A stretch of DNA of 64,000 nt, taken from positions 1 to 64,000 of the forward strand of contig SCEG01000011.1 in assembly GCA_004102805.1 (NCBI GenBank), written 5' to 3'. The first letter of the stretch is position 1, and every line of letters begins with the position of its first letter. This DNA comes from Muribaculaceae bacterium Isolate-002 (NCI). Its GTDB lineage: Bacteria; Bacteroidota; Bacteroidia; Bacteroidales; Muribaculaceae. Both the position numbers and the translations under genes were made by a program. Below, piece by piece: positions 59,201-63,537 of this stretch. The notes under the pieces are model-generated. The model did not search any database. It saw only the letters and a list, made by a program, of their open reading frames with translations, and had not been told where the DNA came from.

Positions 59201-60598
59201 TATATCAAGCACACGATGCTCTTGACCGTATTGAGACATAGCAGCTTGGTCTGCTATTGTCATTCCATACGAGCCAGTCATAGCCGAAGCGGCCATATCC
59301 ATTGCTTGATAAGTGGAAACGAAAGGCTGATCGGCAAGTTTTCGCAAAAAGAACTCAGTTTTACTCTTAGGCATACGCGAGTCTACAGCGTGCTGATAGA
59401 CCGCTTGGTAAACTTCACCTTTGAGTGCTTCCTCTGCGGCTGACTGGACGGTACGCCCATTCAGTTCGTTGGTATGAGTTGAGAAATACTGCTGATAGGC
59501 CTGAAGTTGAGAATTGCGATACGATGAGGGCAACCCGGCATAAACGCTTTCAGCCATTTTTTCAAGGTTGAATGTCTCCTTACGCTTGACTGCCCGATTG
59601 TAGTCTCGTAAGTTCTCTTCGGGAGTAGGCAGAGGCATTCCGTCCGGTCCATAGGCTCGGATATTGCTCCGAACGGAATTATTATACTCCTTGAGTTGGC
59701 GTGTGTATTCCTCATCAGCCTCTCTATCCTCGGCTTCGGCTTGCGCCCAGACATTGCTAAGAACTTTGCGCATAGGTGCCTCATAGTCCAACTGCGCCTG
59801 TTTCTGAACGTCCTCCTGCTTGCTCGGGTCAAGTCCGTTCTGCTTCATGCGCTCTACAAACTGATTGCGCAGACGGACCGTGCGTGCGCCGTACTCCGCT
59901 TGGTCTGCCTCGATAAGGCTTGTAGTCAGTCGGCCATCGGGCAACAACCACTCCGTGACAGGCTTGCCGTCCACATACTTCACTCCGTAGGGGACTGGAG
60001 ACTGACCGCTCTGAATAGGCTTCTGCTCTGCACCGTCCGTCTCACCGCCTTGTGTATCGGGCGCGGACACTGATGTTGGGGGGGTAAGACCCATGACCTG
60101 CGTGGGAGTGCCTGCAAGCTGCGCTTGAAATTTCTTCGCTTTTAGTTTCTTGCGACCCTCCGGGGTGAAATGTTCGGTCATTCGCCGCGTCTGCTCAATC
60201 CTCGCCTTTGACCTTTGGTTGAAATCGTTGAGCATGGTGTTCAACTGATACGACATTCGTATCTTATCCTGCTCCGAGGGTTTCCACGTCTGCGCAGGCT
60301 TCGGTGCTTTCTGCTCCGCTTGTGGGGCCGGTGCAGGTGTTTGAGCAACGGGAGCCGCCGGTGCGCTCTGCTGTTGTTTGGATGCAGGGGCAGGAGCGGC
60401 CTGCGGTTTCGGAGCATAGCCGATATTGCGCTCAAAGTCGGCATACGCCTCCATGTTGTAGCCATCTTTCACAAGAGCGTCATAGGCTGCTTTACGCTTC
60501 TTGGGGTCTTTGAGGTTCTCGCGGAATTGAGCCTCTGACTCCATAGCATACCCACTCTTGATAAAAGCGTTGTATAAATTGGTTACTTTATCTGCCAT
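41273..60598 (-). CDS. giant polyvalent protein with DarB-like methylase-helicase, 6441 aa
   Basis: One 19.3-kb ORF. In order (approximate residues): two short SGY-type repeats (1-60); Pro/Ala-rich linker; hydrophobic Gly/Ala-rich region (about 430-570); ParB/DdrB-like domain with GNNRTMSGDLA (about 1605); a pyrophosphatase-like domain with NDYGYIRG…DGDHIDVF (about 2120); adenine methylase with EGSAGIGN (about 3143) and NVPF (about 3208); SNF2 helicase with EVGTGKT (about 3863), DEAH (about 4059) and QRNGRALRQG (about 4400); metallopeptidase HEVVGH (about 5068); coiled coils; and a C-terminal part with membrane-like helices (about 6110). It fits the polyvalent proteins injected with DNA; DarB protects against restriction. 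Confidence 0.85.
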   Translation of the reverse strand: MADKVTNLYNAFIKSGYAMESEAQFRENLKDPKKRKAAYDALVKDGYNMEAYADFERNIGYAPKPQAAPAPASKQQQSAPAAPVAQTPAPAPQAEQKAPKPAQTWKPSEQDKIRMSYQLNTMLNDFNQRSKARIEQTRRMTEHFTPEGRKKLKAKKFQAQLAGTPTQVMGLTPPTSVSAPDTQGGETDGAEQKPIQSGQSPVPYGVKYVDGKPVTEWLLPDGRLTTSLIEADQAEYGARTVRLRNQFVERMKQNGLDPSKQEDVQKQAQLDYEAPMRKVLSNVWAQAEAEDREADEEYTRQLKEYNNSVRSNIRAYGPDGMPLPTPEENLRDYNRAVKRKETFNLEKMAESVYAGLPSSYRNSQLQAYQQYFSTHTNELNGRTVQSAAEEALKGEVYQAVYQHAVDSRMPKSKTEFFLRKLADQPFVSTYQAMDMAASAMTGSYGMTIADQAAMSQYGQEHRVLDIIGTIGNMAIDPTTYISGGVGSAAGKQALKIAGKQMIKGATKEMAERIAARTLTGRLVQGAAGGVFNFATYETLKNLQQQASTGGMPDYATGTSNGFSGQDLLNATKHGFIMGGIVGTASPLIGNVADKAVKVTTSTAGKMAVRGGEVAVSTLAEGTIFSIPEWISGERDAMDVWTDNMAMMLGFKAQHGIKSAPRVIAGLRPIKPTEGRPLTQAERTHNRMNFEERLRKNMDASPNDLSFTADEREELRRAGYGELADLFSRDKERPISQPNPAEGAIELRAERAEAEIIYNGRPEFDGYSAMEKLMQDGRVSEAARAKAYYILTGRMLPMSSVTGYQTTTAEDGSVIVNATNANGDVVTSRRFANKEKAQGEVDNIMRQAELNTIDVGERFAEATADDMVLSAAVNEVSPGADPEAVKRIYRAVKAGNKDVTEEQVQLAEFIDDAIARNKDIADAHRPEAIRNAILEETGIDVDAALRKSPAKRNDKEKEAVKTYLERLFPEEARQRAAEPTPEQAEAQSKYEEGRLLYGRFEEGDPTVQADEDAIAIRMQEAYQGVEDAFGAESEYYMFHLNENPWDLLNDPELTVEQQDAVLYYINAKAALDGVMDASNEAADRKRAEVEQAVEKRTHKDSGVIIPATMKVDDRQVYVVKGDVVMFPDGTAVDARNSSEHVVVMDAQSGEYEFTSPDQILNISEAVDPQEELRAAHEVIEQEQMSMFSGRENPAEEAAEVTEEPTGNTPEENIFSPAVEHLSGPVEGNNGEENIPAPNVEEYDRGYSDAIEEAENLTDERLATYVDTLREGAQKQMQEQGRVDDYIRGRLEALEFVQQDRAANSVPKTEESVLNPTENAVTEGQNVSETDASVGNGQEAALSRIPLNEEGEPMFEAVEKETAWDGLVEAVGGETDAADIATAQVQQATADLEALKKKPPTPKAPKLKGSPMAMAQAKREAADKYQSELANYNQQIADTQARLDAWNAILGVYTSRSAELRRQREEERRQRDAEAHDAAVAQFEEQQRIKAEKQAEQERVGVHAVNPKIKEKWDNTPKIEGNPDAITLPDGSTIRGRYVLTEAGAASASHDVNNAYEPTEGFPIDENGQSVNDRDYLRDKDAQRIVEQMAGAYDNRALQTPVIVSRDGVVLSGNNRTMSGDLAARQGSDKAYIDYLHEFGQKYGFTPEQVAGMKNPRLVFVPDEALPYDATTFSRFNAQEMKSQSKPEAAVKLGKIVPDNIFNDLVGEISRYDRLSDYYADEKAVAHALGALMQAGVINDKQMPEMRTGTALSAAGKELIENTLIGKVFQASPDAVRQIISMPTMRQSIVMGLNEIAGNRTLSRSGYDLSEELSKAVDLVYRAKAAQPDIYTDGMPVSPFGRMQGLFDDEYGDSRVTDATTLLADLLNSGKPSDLRKVLTSYNNEASQSASGQADLFTGEIPTKENILTNVNEHFRNATPREQQALVDAAIAERKRRAEGASRTGEPTEQRGRDQASEQTPNVDERNAERSEPVAEERIDLEPLGKDRNDINEDTPEEAALRARISVGDEWEEAGPDEAHPIYKRKLYVDGKHEIIQTDAPNDKGSYTGSQLTYNGKDYGDLASIAQAIDNATAEPTEAQKAAGNYKMEHRRIDGYNISIENPKGSVRRGKNADGTEWETEMHNDYGYIRGTEGVDGDHIDVFLSDTPEDGDVFVIDQRNADGSFDEHKVMYGFPSEEVAREAYLSNYEAGWTGLGAITQVSKDEFKKWVQSSKRKTKPFSEYKSVKAVGASNAPATPYTISPSTYTNKAGKTTPMHALSFSTPPTYEQRKALAAFAREKADGRKARGWCSDKDSYSEWLFRTEEDARKAGEMIADKSGEAIADVQPMTADELREAVAPKSEVKGQSDNVASKKSKPKKAPINRVSLEDVAKDLQTKGEAKLSDHAEPLTPKDKPADAPKEAQHEISDDEMQSLANELRDLLGIGEDEGDSTLKFRDPGELTPQERQRIQSAGIRLAMGLVERGTTSFPDYATKMVGLLGDKIRPWLKSFYEGARWTPGYENYAFTPSEEVARFDVQNFDKKQADPIAQAAMIVEERKASTASEQAQKELTEIRNNNRKKQDEQTAADTAALAEKAETVASEAESLAETSEDTAALNRAGEEIDNTLDEINDQLALLGYYEAEADDAKFHESYGYMLTAEKKAVADATKLAKQLVNDLGLDIKVTSATTPLGRKSVKKETAVRANLAPAGGDVTIALPLQDGRELHIYIGLDPVHSRGGDAYKNGYGYGDNLEVRSIMYRVEAPEIKGADRYGNNQWIQPDCTYSDFLNAVKYEARNYLPKAEEAEPYDAGGYWDRHEITETEKNGFKVGEKVWYTRNDGKGKRELATIVDFGGGSDVTLDTGMAPVMYEACEWSQIEKQEPTTPGDKPAVTPKEDIFEEAARVAKEAQEKKKPKAPAKKKAEVKPEQPIGDLFSDLWSERQADDGGVSDKGISDEKKTDVQPRPGTTERAGGHEPQPNEPLGESQRNEVKRTDRGGMGGRDSGHTVSDGKGGTGVSEQPAKSAVTTGKTSPNSERLPESERKNVRNNHAERGVDYAPKGEDARIKANIEAIELAKRLLDTGETATPEQMEVLRKFSGWGGLGKAFNDNGYNPTVTHLRELLGEQGYQQAVDSRRSAYYTPANVIDAMWDVVRALGFKGGNILEGSAGIGNILGLMPQEISDRSNIHAVEIDGTTGGILSLLYPDAKVEIQGFEKTKVLNNSVDLAITNVPFITDAKVFDETGDKDLSKKFRHIHDFCIAKNIRKLREGGIGIFISSSGTMDNSKELRRWIINEGNADVIGAFRMHNKTFGGTGATSDIIVVRKRVNGKPSANAIDVTDVTAVRVADYDTGDTRKVKGQEVPIIKPYSMTYNKYFAEHPENMAGEMMFNFERGETWQPTTRALFPSADKPQEKMLSEWASRFAEMEEDMSSLRSDNDVEEAVTRINEKLGDGVKEGSMVLNSEGELCMARMGEAVPLGLNKNKVKGHTKAECFNAYSAIKKALSDVLEYQSTNEDDAGLEPLLKELNRAFDTFTRTYGNLHKNTAISFLRNDVDFSSIMALETYSEKGDKKGNKVVKVGKTDIFSRRVIEKEKEPQPTTVKDGILASLYKSGSIDVDYISEALGKSKEQVKQEIVESGLGFENPSTGAMEVSYQYLSGNVREKLHIAQENNEDGRYNPNITALEKVMPMTIPAHLIEFSLGSSWIEPKLYEDFVEEKTGIRVKLTNAGGTWFMKTPWSTFNEKNRAMSVTSKMCDKTIMGHELIEAAITNKQITVSKTTKKWDGTSETITDKAATAECSTKIDEIRAEFKDWARERMQADPDMSARIEHTYNEQLNNYVPMSIPDEFVPKHFGGQVTELHGRPFALRPHQGRAVVRGTTEPILLAHEVGTGKTYTLITTAMEMRRLGTARKPMIVVQNATVGQFVESAKEIYPNAKVLTIEEADRTAEGRKNFYAKIKYNDWDMIVVPQSVFERIPDSEERELAYIQDVIEEKLKVLDAMREADDNGRSMIVRQAEKEIEEQRDRLAELTEAIQGKKKKRDEKREATTRQNAEVRAMEMLDREVDDVENFDDMGIDALLIDEAHEYKHLGFSTAMQRGVKGVDPSYSKKSQGVYLKTQAVMERNHGRNVVFATGTPISNTAAEIWTFMRYLMPADTMKEYGIYYFDDFVRNFGNLAQMVEFKTNGKFAEVSRFAGYVNLPELVRIWSGVADTVLTREAGGVSDKIPEMEGGKPTDIYLPQTRALRSVMKYVKAELDRYDKMEGKEKKENSHIPLTMYGIAKAAAVDARLVVDNAEDDPNSKTNATVRETLRSLKDSAKYKGTVAIFSDNYQNKRSGFNLYEEIRNKLIAEGVPAEQIVIIKSGMTIKKKLDIFEKVNAGEIRVILGSTFTLGTGVNIQERLHTLIHVDAPNRPMDYTQRNGRALRQGNLHKDMGIPVRIIRFGVEDSLDVTAYQRLKTKGAIADSIMNGSKMMQNSMENRVLEEEEDSFGDMTAQLSGSEYAILKNQAEREVRNLTAKQKGHEIDQIYIHNQLPKVEGLIKGAERRIEIETKNLEIIGKHWPDGTIKKITIGKLTFDSVGAMGDFFKEQNAKMNEAADQIQEGADNWISKLTIDVDGLPFEVTTNVSRIVDNNGQGQISFEPKREVTYSCEALGIKDRAVKGNRIKNIMEEIAERIVTGADSQELLSRGQKQLARYSDDYRQLKERNGREFPHKQQLAEAKARLAQYEEAMRKELEEKEKKYAEMDKSVDAASDITLDDDGEDTPTNGDGNKYRLVEEGPVLDFLNNQPLKKGFRYSQWANMGVLPPMTAKQNGEWRAPMIFSRWEQSEEGMMNANGKADLVQGNGRTTGGVAYNPYFHIRTSPLNDQFTAAYDRPELLVVEGYYPESEETSGYHAEGAKDSVGLMDWHSGSVNGQLSEDTKVQTMLSRYFKPSRIVPWSEVADLIMERVGDQKVAFPINAVPPMLRAELAKRGAKFSGISGSVAEGDVTMLEDLRDRVNAGEWDAGLERAREYMDAYESSPEAKEARVESLSNDLHTHIRVIRNQSEVNNLSTRRERRAKGWWSSDDNGVVVVLPNNVNVADVDNTVVHEVVGHKGLRALIGEDRFDEFLGEVYAHASNPIRKVIDKMTDEMVSAEADRLRVRKSMAHERAGEDVNSHYYTDMAEARVEAEKKRGQFRNEATEEYMSDLGGRIGSEGFEKMNRDELTLWGKIKAKVQQFLDKFLQGLKIAKSIRLNDKDLSYILYKSWKNLRKKGVFADAEDAVRRRQSGYDADEVTRFRDPGLGLEETITKMKAEAMQANAGNLQAKRDAMKAIGGNLNYLRQAMARQREYDITTVKSVSDLARVLMEAGLLDDLSQYETKRILGAINNVVGRQDVSQYVQKVMDIMVDNQLRMGANTLGRLLSIRGSRVDARGIEVQGELDPDGQRIAQVVRKSTSLPKDDIDNRIADAINRMSSTDTTIADEATIEYAGLQIARQYVEDITESKAEEKALRDSIKQAKEDKDAGQMTEAAYKQYVEATNDAIRQNKIDRAEAFHSLVEQVGDVLSGSIERAKAWREAEKQRVEEIHHNANSDMEGRPTDEHHKDDRTQKIVNNSFARFLLAPLATFDQMLRMFGKKNSCGEGYLWNRYMRGWVEASEKEYTGYQKALKVLDEKVSEVFGKDMTWGDLFAIDRKLPKASVSFWDGGEMKDHELTQGNLLYIYMADKMSDGRMKLRRMGITEDDVENIKNFLDPRFIQLADWMQEEFLVDKRNEYNEVHKRMFGASMAAIENYFPLKILANARLENVDVADDTTDTALPATSTGSIIKRRRNNLALDVTGANAFSVILDHLQQMERWAAFAEFNRDLNTLLSYKRFRNQVMNMSSAYGAGKTLWNNFRNVCSMAAGAYRPPIAALDKSAVNIAKGVTAAKVSFRIFTALKQFLSMPAYLSDSNPVYLAANIATPWRAWKWTMQNLPLFEKRWKSRMAGDPRLLKTDMDWKMWRSRVVELASRVGMSPNAFVDALTVAIGAHSMYQTKLAKYKRQGYDPDVAEQRAKQDATILFNQTQQSSEGAFLSTMQVDRSWLSVLFTVFRNSSMSYSRQLYDAMRNLQHRGIKGYKDLSQEFMAKQMKRDGIDPDQADRNAKQEYRRGIVRDLVRVAVFGYGLQLLWNLGAYLPYLILGDNEDEKDKMMNDVFNHTMFGSIEGLTGGDVMSAAGNMWVSGEGNPAYLTKDMPLASDVLSILKNMDKDQVVAMNDVINLCVQSGLGVNPQSLTDAVTAVMDFCGDDAETSRECALLIARVLNCPQSQIDKIYFDELDASARDASKMTPSEIAERYARYKVRRGAPLTGWAYGNEQREKLMEKYRTRSNTLAKERLATATDKAVSPNMAEILGEYEQTKERVSEIKKVKSHDEDRYYDLLDELEATPEYDRYEIIKDYKRDVDALTKEWLKAKTPAERDSCAQAIIALKREMMNDLKQAQ

Positions 60599-60610
60599 AA
60601 TGGGTTATGA

Positions 60611-61879
60611 TTATGCGGTGGGAGATTGGCGGCCGGTCGGACTGGGTTTGCCTGCGTGACCGCCTTTCTTGGTCTTGGTTTGTGATGTGGATGACTTCTT
60701 ACCTCGTGCATCCGTTTTTTCGGTAGCGGTGACTTCGCTGACATCCTCCTCTTGCCATGTGCCGTGTTGCTTGGCAAAAGCCTCTGCAGCTTCCTTCGTT
60801 CGGAATGGATGTGCTTTGCCGTGTTCATCCCATGCCGTGAACTCCGACACGTTGGAGCGGTCATGCGCCCTCGCTGAAGCATAGGAGTTGGCGGCAGAGG
60901 CTCTTGAAGCACTCGCGGATGCGCGTTGTGCTTCTCCTCGCGCCTTTTCCGTACTGAGTTTTGCGGCTTGGAGTGCCGGAGCATTGTCGGCTTCTGCCTG
61001 CGCTGTCCTCGCGTCCTGCTCGGCTTTGTCTGCCTTACCTGCCTGTTCACGCTGTTTGTCGGGTTGCAGGAGGGCAAGCCAATTATGCTGTTCAGCTTTG
61101 CGCTGTGCCTCCTCACGAGCAAGTTTCTGACGCTCCTGCTGTGCTTCCAGTTCGCGCAGGGTCTTGGCACGATCGTTCTCAATGTCTCCGAGTTTGAGCG
61201 AGAAGTTGAGGTACTCATCGCGTTTCCTCTCCCTCTCTGCTTTCAACTTCTCTATACGAGCGTCCACGGCATTAGTCATGCTGCTCTTCTCGTGGTTATA
61301 CATATTCGGGGCATACTGCGAGGTGAAGAAAAGATTGCTCAACGCGCCTATGCCGTCACTGATAGCGGCAATAATCTTCTTTGACTTCTCCCTGCGCTCG
61401 CGCTTCTTGCGCTGTTCAGCGGTCTCCGGGCGATTTTCCTCCGCGTTCATCCAGTCTTGGATAGTCTTGATTTGGCGGTCTGACCCTGCAACGGCCTCGG
61501 CACGCTGACGCTCATTCTCTGCGCGTTCGCGTTCCTCCTCGGCTCGTTTCTTCTCTTCATCCGTGGGTGAGGCTTCTTCATGCTCTGTATCCGATGCAGG
61601 GATCGGCTTTGACTCCGCTCCGTCATCTTCTTTGTCCGCATTGACGGCAGGAGCCTCAATCGGTTTAGCCGATACAACCTCTTGCCCTGCTTCGGGTGCG
61701 CCTGCAAGGTCTGAGGATATTGGAGGAGGTACGGAAGCCGAAGCCACGGCGGTACCGGTCATGGGAGACTTGGGAGTGCCGTCATTCCCTCCCGGCATAG
61801 ATACGGGCGCACCCTCAATCTCCGTAGCGAAACCCGGATTTGAGGGAACGACATCAATTGGTTTGTTGTTCTGTATCAT
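60611..61879 (-). CDS. probable internal virion/ejection protein, 422 aa
   Basis: The first 100 residues are disordered (Pro/Ser/Asn). Long coiled coils follow (…EKKRAEEERERAENERQRAEAVAG…, and …LREARQKLAREEAQRKAEQHNWL… about 245-290). A central segment KKIIAAISDGIGALSNLFFTSQYAP (about 165-190) is amphipathic. A basic Ser/Thr/Lys/Gly-rich tail ends it. It lies 13 nt upstream of the giant gene and 11 nt downstream of the 163-aa gene. By analogy with podoviral ejection operons it should leave the head with the DNA. Confidence 0.6.
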   Translation of the reverse strand: MIQNNKPIDVVPSNPGFATEIEGAPVSMPGGNDGTPKSPMTGTAVASASVPPPISSDLAGAPEAGQEVVSAKPIEAPAVNADKEDDGAESKPIPASDTEHEEASPTDEEKKRAEEERERAENERQRAEAVAGSDRQIKTIQDWMNAEENRPETAEQRKKRERREKSKKIIAAISDGIGALSNLFFTSQYAPNMYNHEKSSMTNAVDARIEKLKAERERKRDEYLNFSLKLGDIENDRAKTLRELEAQQERQKLAREEAQRKAEQHNWLALLQPDKQREQAGKADKAEQDARTAQAEADNAPALQAAKLSTEKARGEAQRASASASRASAANSYASARAHDRSNVSEFTAWDEHGKAHPFRTKEAAEAFAKQHGTWQEEDVSEVTATEKTDARGKKSSTSQTKTKKGGHAGKPSPTGRQSPTA

Positions 61880-61889
61880 CTGATGAGGG

Positions 61890-62381
61890 TTAGAACGCGC
61901 CTGCTATCCCTGCGCCTGCCTGTGCCACACCCTGCACGGCAGAACTGATAGCCTGCGCTTTGTTGATTTCAAGATTGTTCAGAGCGTCATTTATCTGCGC
62001 GTCCTTCTGCTGATAGGTCTGCTCGATTTGGTCTTTGCGTGCCTCGGCATTGACGGCGATCTGCGAAGTTGCATCGGCGAGAGCCTGATTGTTGGCAGCT
62101 TTGGCGGCTGCAACGCTCTCCTCCGTGCCTCCCATGACAGCCTGCGCCCCGGCGGCTTGGCGGTTGCGGTTCTTGATAGACTCCTCCGTCTTGGTGAGGA
62201 TACGTTGAGCATCGGCACGCTGTGTCGCGTCCTCATTGTATCTGCGGTCGTACCAGTCTTGATTTGCCTGCTTCTGCGCCTGCAAATTCTTCTTGACTTT
62301 CTTCATGGCTTTACTTGCCGAAATACCGCCGAAAATACTCCCGACTGCCGACAAGCCTGCGCCTACTAAACTTCCTATCAT
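61890..62381 (-). CDS. probable internal virion protein, 163 aa
   Basis: The N-terminus (MIGSLVGAGLSAVGSIFGGISASKAMKK) is a Gly/Ala-rich hydrophobic helix with small-xxx-small spacing, followed by a helical Gln/Ala/Asn-rich coiled body and a hydrophobic C-terminal Gly/Ala helix (…VQGVAQAGAGIAGAF). This two-hydrophobic-ends design resembles P22 gp7-like ejection proteins that insert into membranes. It is the first gene of the ejection operon. Confidence 0.65.
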   Translation of the reverse strand: MIGSLVGAGLSAVGSIFGGISASKAMKKVKKNLQAQKQANQDWYDRRYNEDATQRADAQRILTKTEESIKNRNRQAAGAQAVMGGTEESVAAAKAANNQALADATSQIAVNAEARKDQIEQTYQQKDAQINDALNNLEINKAQAISSAVQGVAQAGAGIAGAF

Positions 62382-62411
62382 GGTTGCGATATTTCAAAAG
62401 TTATAATTCCT

Positions 62412-62422
62412 GCGCGAAGATA
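62412..62422 (-). promoter_or_regulatory. weak candidate promoter of the ejection operon
   Basis: On the minus strand TATCTTCGCGC differs at one base from the TA(A/T)CTTTGCGC box used by the other late operons. It lies 31 nt before the start of the 163-aa gene and is divergent to the box at 62429. Confidence 0.4.
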
Positions 62423-62428
62423 CGGACG

Positions 62429-62436
62429 TATCTTTG
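62429..62436 (+). promoter_or_regulatory. candidate promoter (-7 box TATCTTTG)
   Basis: TATCTTTG lies 25 nt before the ATG at 62461, matching the -7 consensus. No clear -33 element is visible. It would drive the gene at 62461-62901. Confidence 0.55.
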
Positions 62437-62460
62437 TTCCCAACTTTTAAGTATTGTATC

Positions 62461-62901
62461 ATGGCAAAAGGTAAGAAAACAGGTGGGCGTCAAAAGGGTA
62501 CGCCCAACAAGGAAAACCCTCTAAAAGGGTATCTTCGCGCTCATAGCCTTGCATACTTTGAGGCGCGAGTGCAGACTGACCCAATAACAGGTGGAGCGCG
62601 TGAGATACAGCGACAACGCCTCGTTTACGATAGTGAGACCGGCAACGTCTGCAAGGTCATTGACTTAATACCGCTCACTGACTATAAATCCGGGCAACCG
62701 CTTACAATCTCCGACTTTGAAGCAGATATGATCGCTCTAAGTCCTAACGAGCGCGTCAATGCCGAGCTGCGCCTGCTTGAGTTCCACACTCCGAAGATGA
62801 AAGCCGTTGAGGTTGATATGGATATGCGTGCCACAACAGTCACCATTGAGGACCGTCTGCGCGAACTCTGCGGAGAAGATGACGAGGAAGATGATGACTG
62901 A
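62461..62901 (+). CDS. terminase-small-subunit-like protein, 146 aa
   Basis: I start at ATG 62461 (MAKGKKTGGRQKGTPNKENP…); an in-frame ATG at 62434 overlaps the promoter box. KTGGRQKGTPNK is the basic N-terminal motif seen in many small terminase or DUF5681-type phage proteins. The rest is helical, ending in an acidic tail (CGEDDEEDDD). The gene is isolated from terL, so it may be the DNA-recognition subunit in trans, or another DNA-binding protein. Confidence 0.5.
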   Translation: MAKGKKTGGRQKGTPNKENPLKGYLRAHSLAYFEARVQTDPITGGAREIQRQRLVYDSETGNVCKVIDLIPLTDYKSGQPLTISDFEADMIALSPNERVNAELRLLEFHTPKMKAVEVDMDMRATTVTIEDRLRELCGEDDEEDDD

Positions 62902-63239
62902 CGCACCCCGGCTCTTTCTATTTCATCTACTTTTAGACACAACCAAGCCTCAACCGGACATCCAACCATCGCACTTTTGAAATGTGTTTTTCATAAACCG
63001 AAAGCGAACCGTCCGCGAGGATAGTTCGCTTAATCTATCTTCCGACACCCGATTTTCACAAACCTAAATCTAACCGAAACTAAACCAAAATAAAACCAAA
63101 CACAAACCAAAACGTAACCAAACTATAACCTATGCTTTCTACTGATAACGTCATTCCAAAAACCAAAAACTAACCAAAGTGATACCTTCACGCGTGCGCG
63201 CGGGAAATTCCTTTATGGAATTCCTCTATGGATTAGGAC

Positions 63240-63263
63240 GTATATATTAAGTCGAATATATAC
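63240..63263. repeat. AT-rich inverted repeat, loop AAGTCG
   Basis: GTATATATT and AATATATAC form a perfect 9-bp stem with the loop AAGTCG. A second hairpin with nearly the same loop lies 20 nt further on. Function unknown; a protein-binding site or cruciform is possible. Confidence 0.7.
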
Positions 63264-63283
63264 TACGGATATAGGATAAGGAA

Positions 63284-63307
63284 GAAAAATATAAGTCAAT
63301 ATTTTTC
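63284..63307. repeat. AT-rich inverted repeat, loop AAGTCA
   Basis: GAAAAATAT and ATATTTTTC form a perfect 9-bp stem with the loop AAGTCA. Stem length and loop size are the same as in the preceding hairpin, although the stems differ. Confidence 0.7.
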
Positions 63308-63470
63308 TATGGAGTAGGAAATGGAATAGGGTTCGCTTCGCTCCGACAACGCCGACATTAACAAATTTTGGAGTTAAATTTTTTTCTTTCTTTTGGCTGA
63401 CGCTCGTAAACCCTGCGGAGCAGGAAAGAGAAAAAGAAAAAAAGTTGCGCGCAAAAAAGAAAAAGTCAAA

Positions 63471-63501
63471 CGCCCGGCTCTGCTTGAAACAAAGTCGGGC
63501 G
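63471..63501 (-). terminator. terminator of the integrase gene
   Basis: CGCCCGGCT and AGTCGGGCG form a 9-bp stem (one G-T pair) with a 13-nt loop. On the minus strand it is followed by TTTGACTTTTTC. It lies 37 nt after the integrase stop. Confidence 0.7.
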
Positions 63502-63537
63502 AAAAAGATTAAAGGGGAAAGGGGGCCGCGCGAATTT

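Larger units (their letters stand above)
62902..63537. other. gene-free region with AACC motifs and inverted repeats (possible attP/origin)
   Basis: No convincing ORF is seen in these 636 nt. Contents: about fourteen AACC motifs, all on the plus strand (62941-63175), densest at 63058-63133; a 7-bp inverted repeat AGCGAAC/GTTCGCT (63003-63030); the twin AT-rich hairpins at 63240-63263 and 63284-63307; poly-purine tracts (63420-63470); and the integrase terminator. Lying directly downstream of the integrase, the region could hold the attachment site and an origin or integrase-binding arms. Confidence 0.5.
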
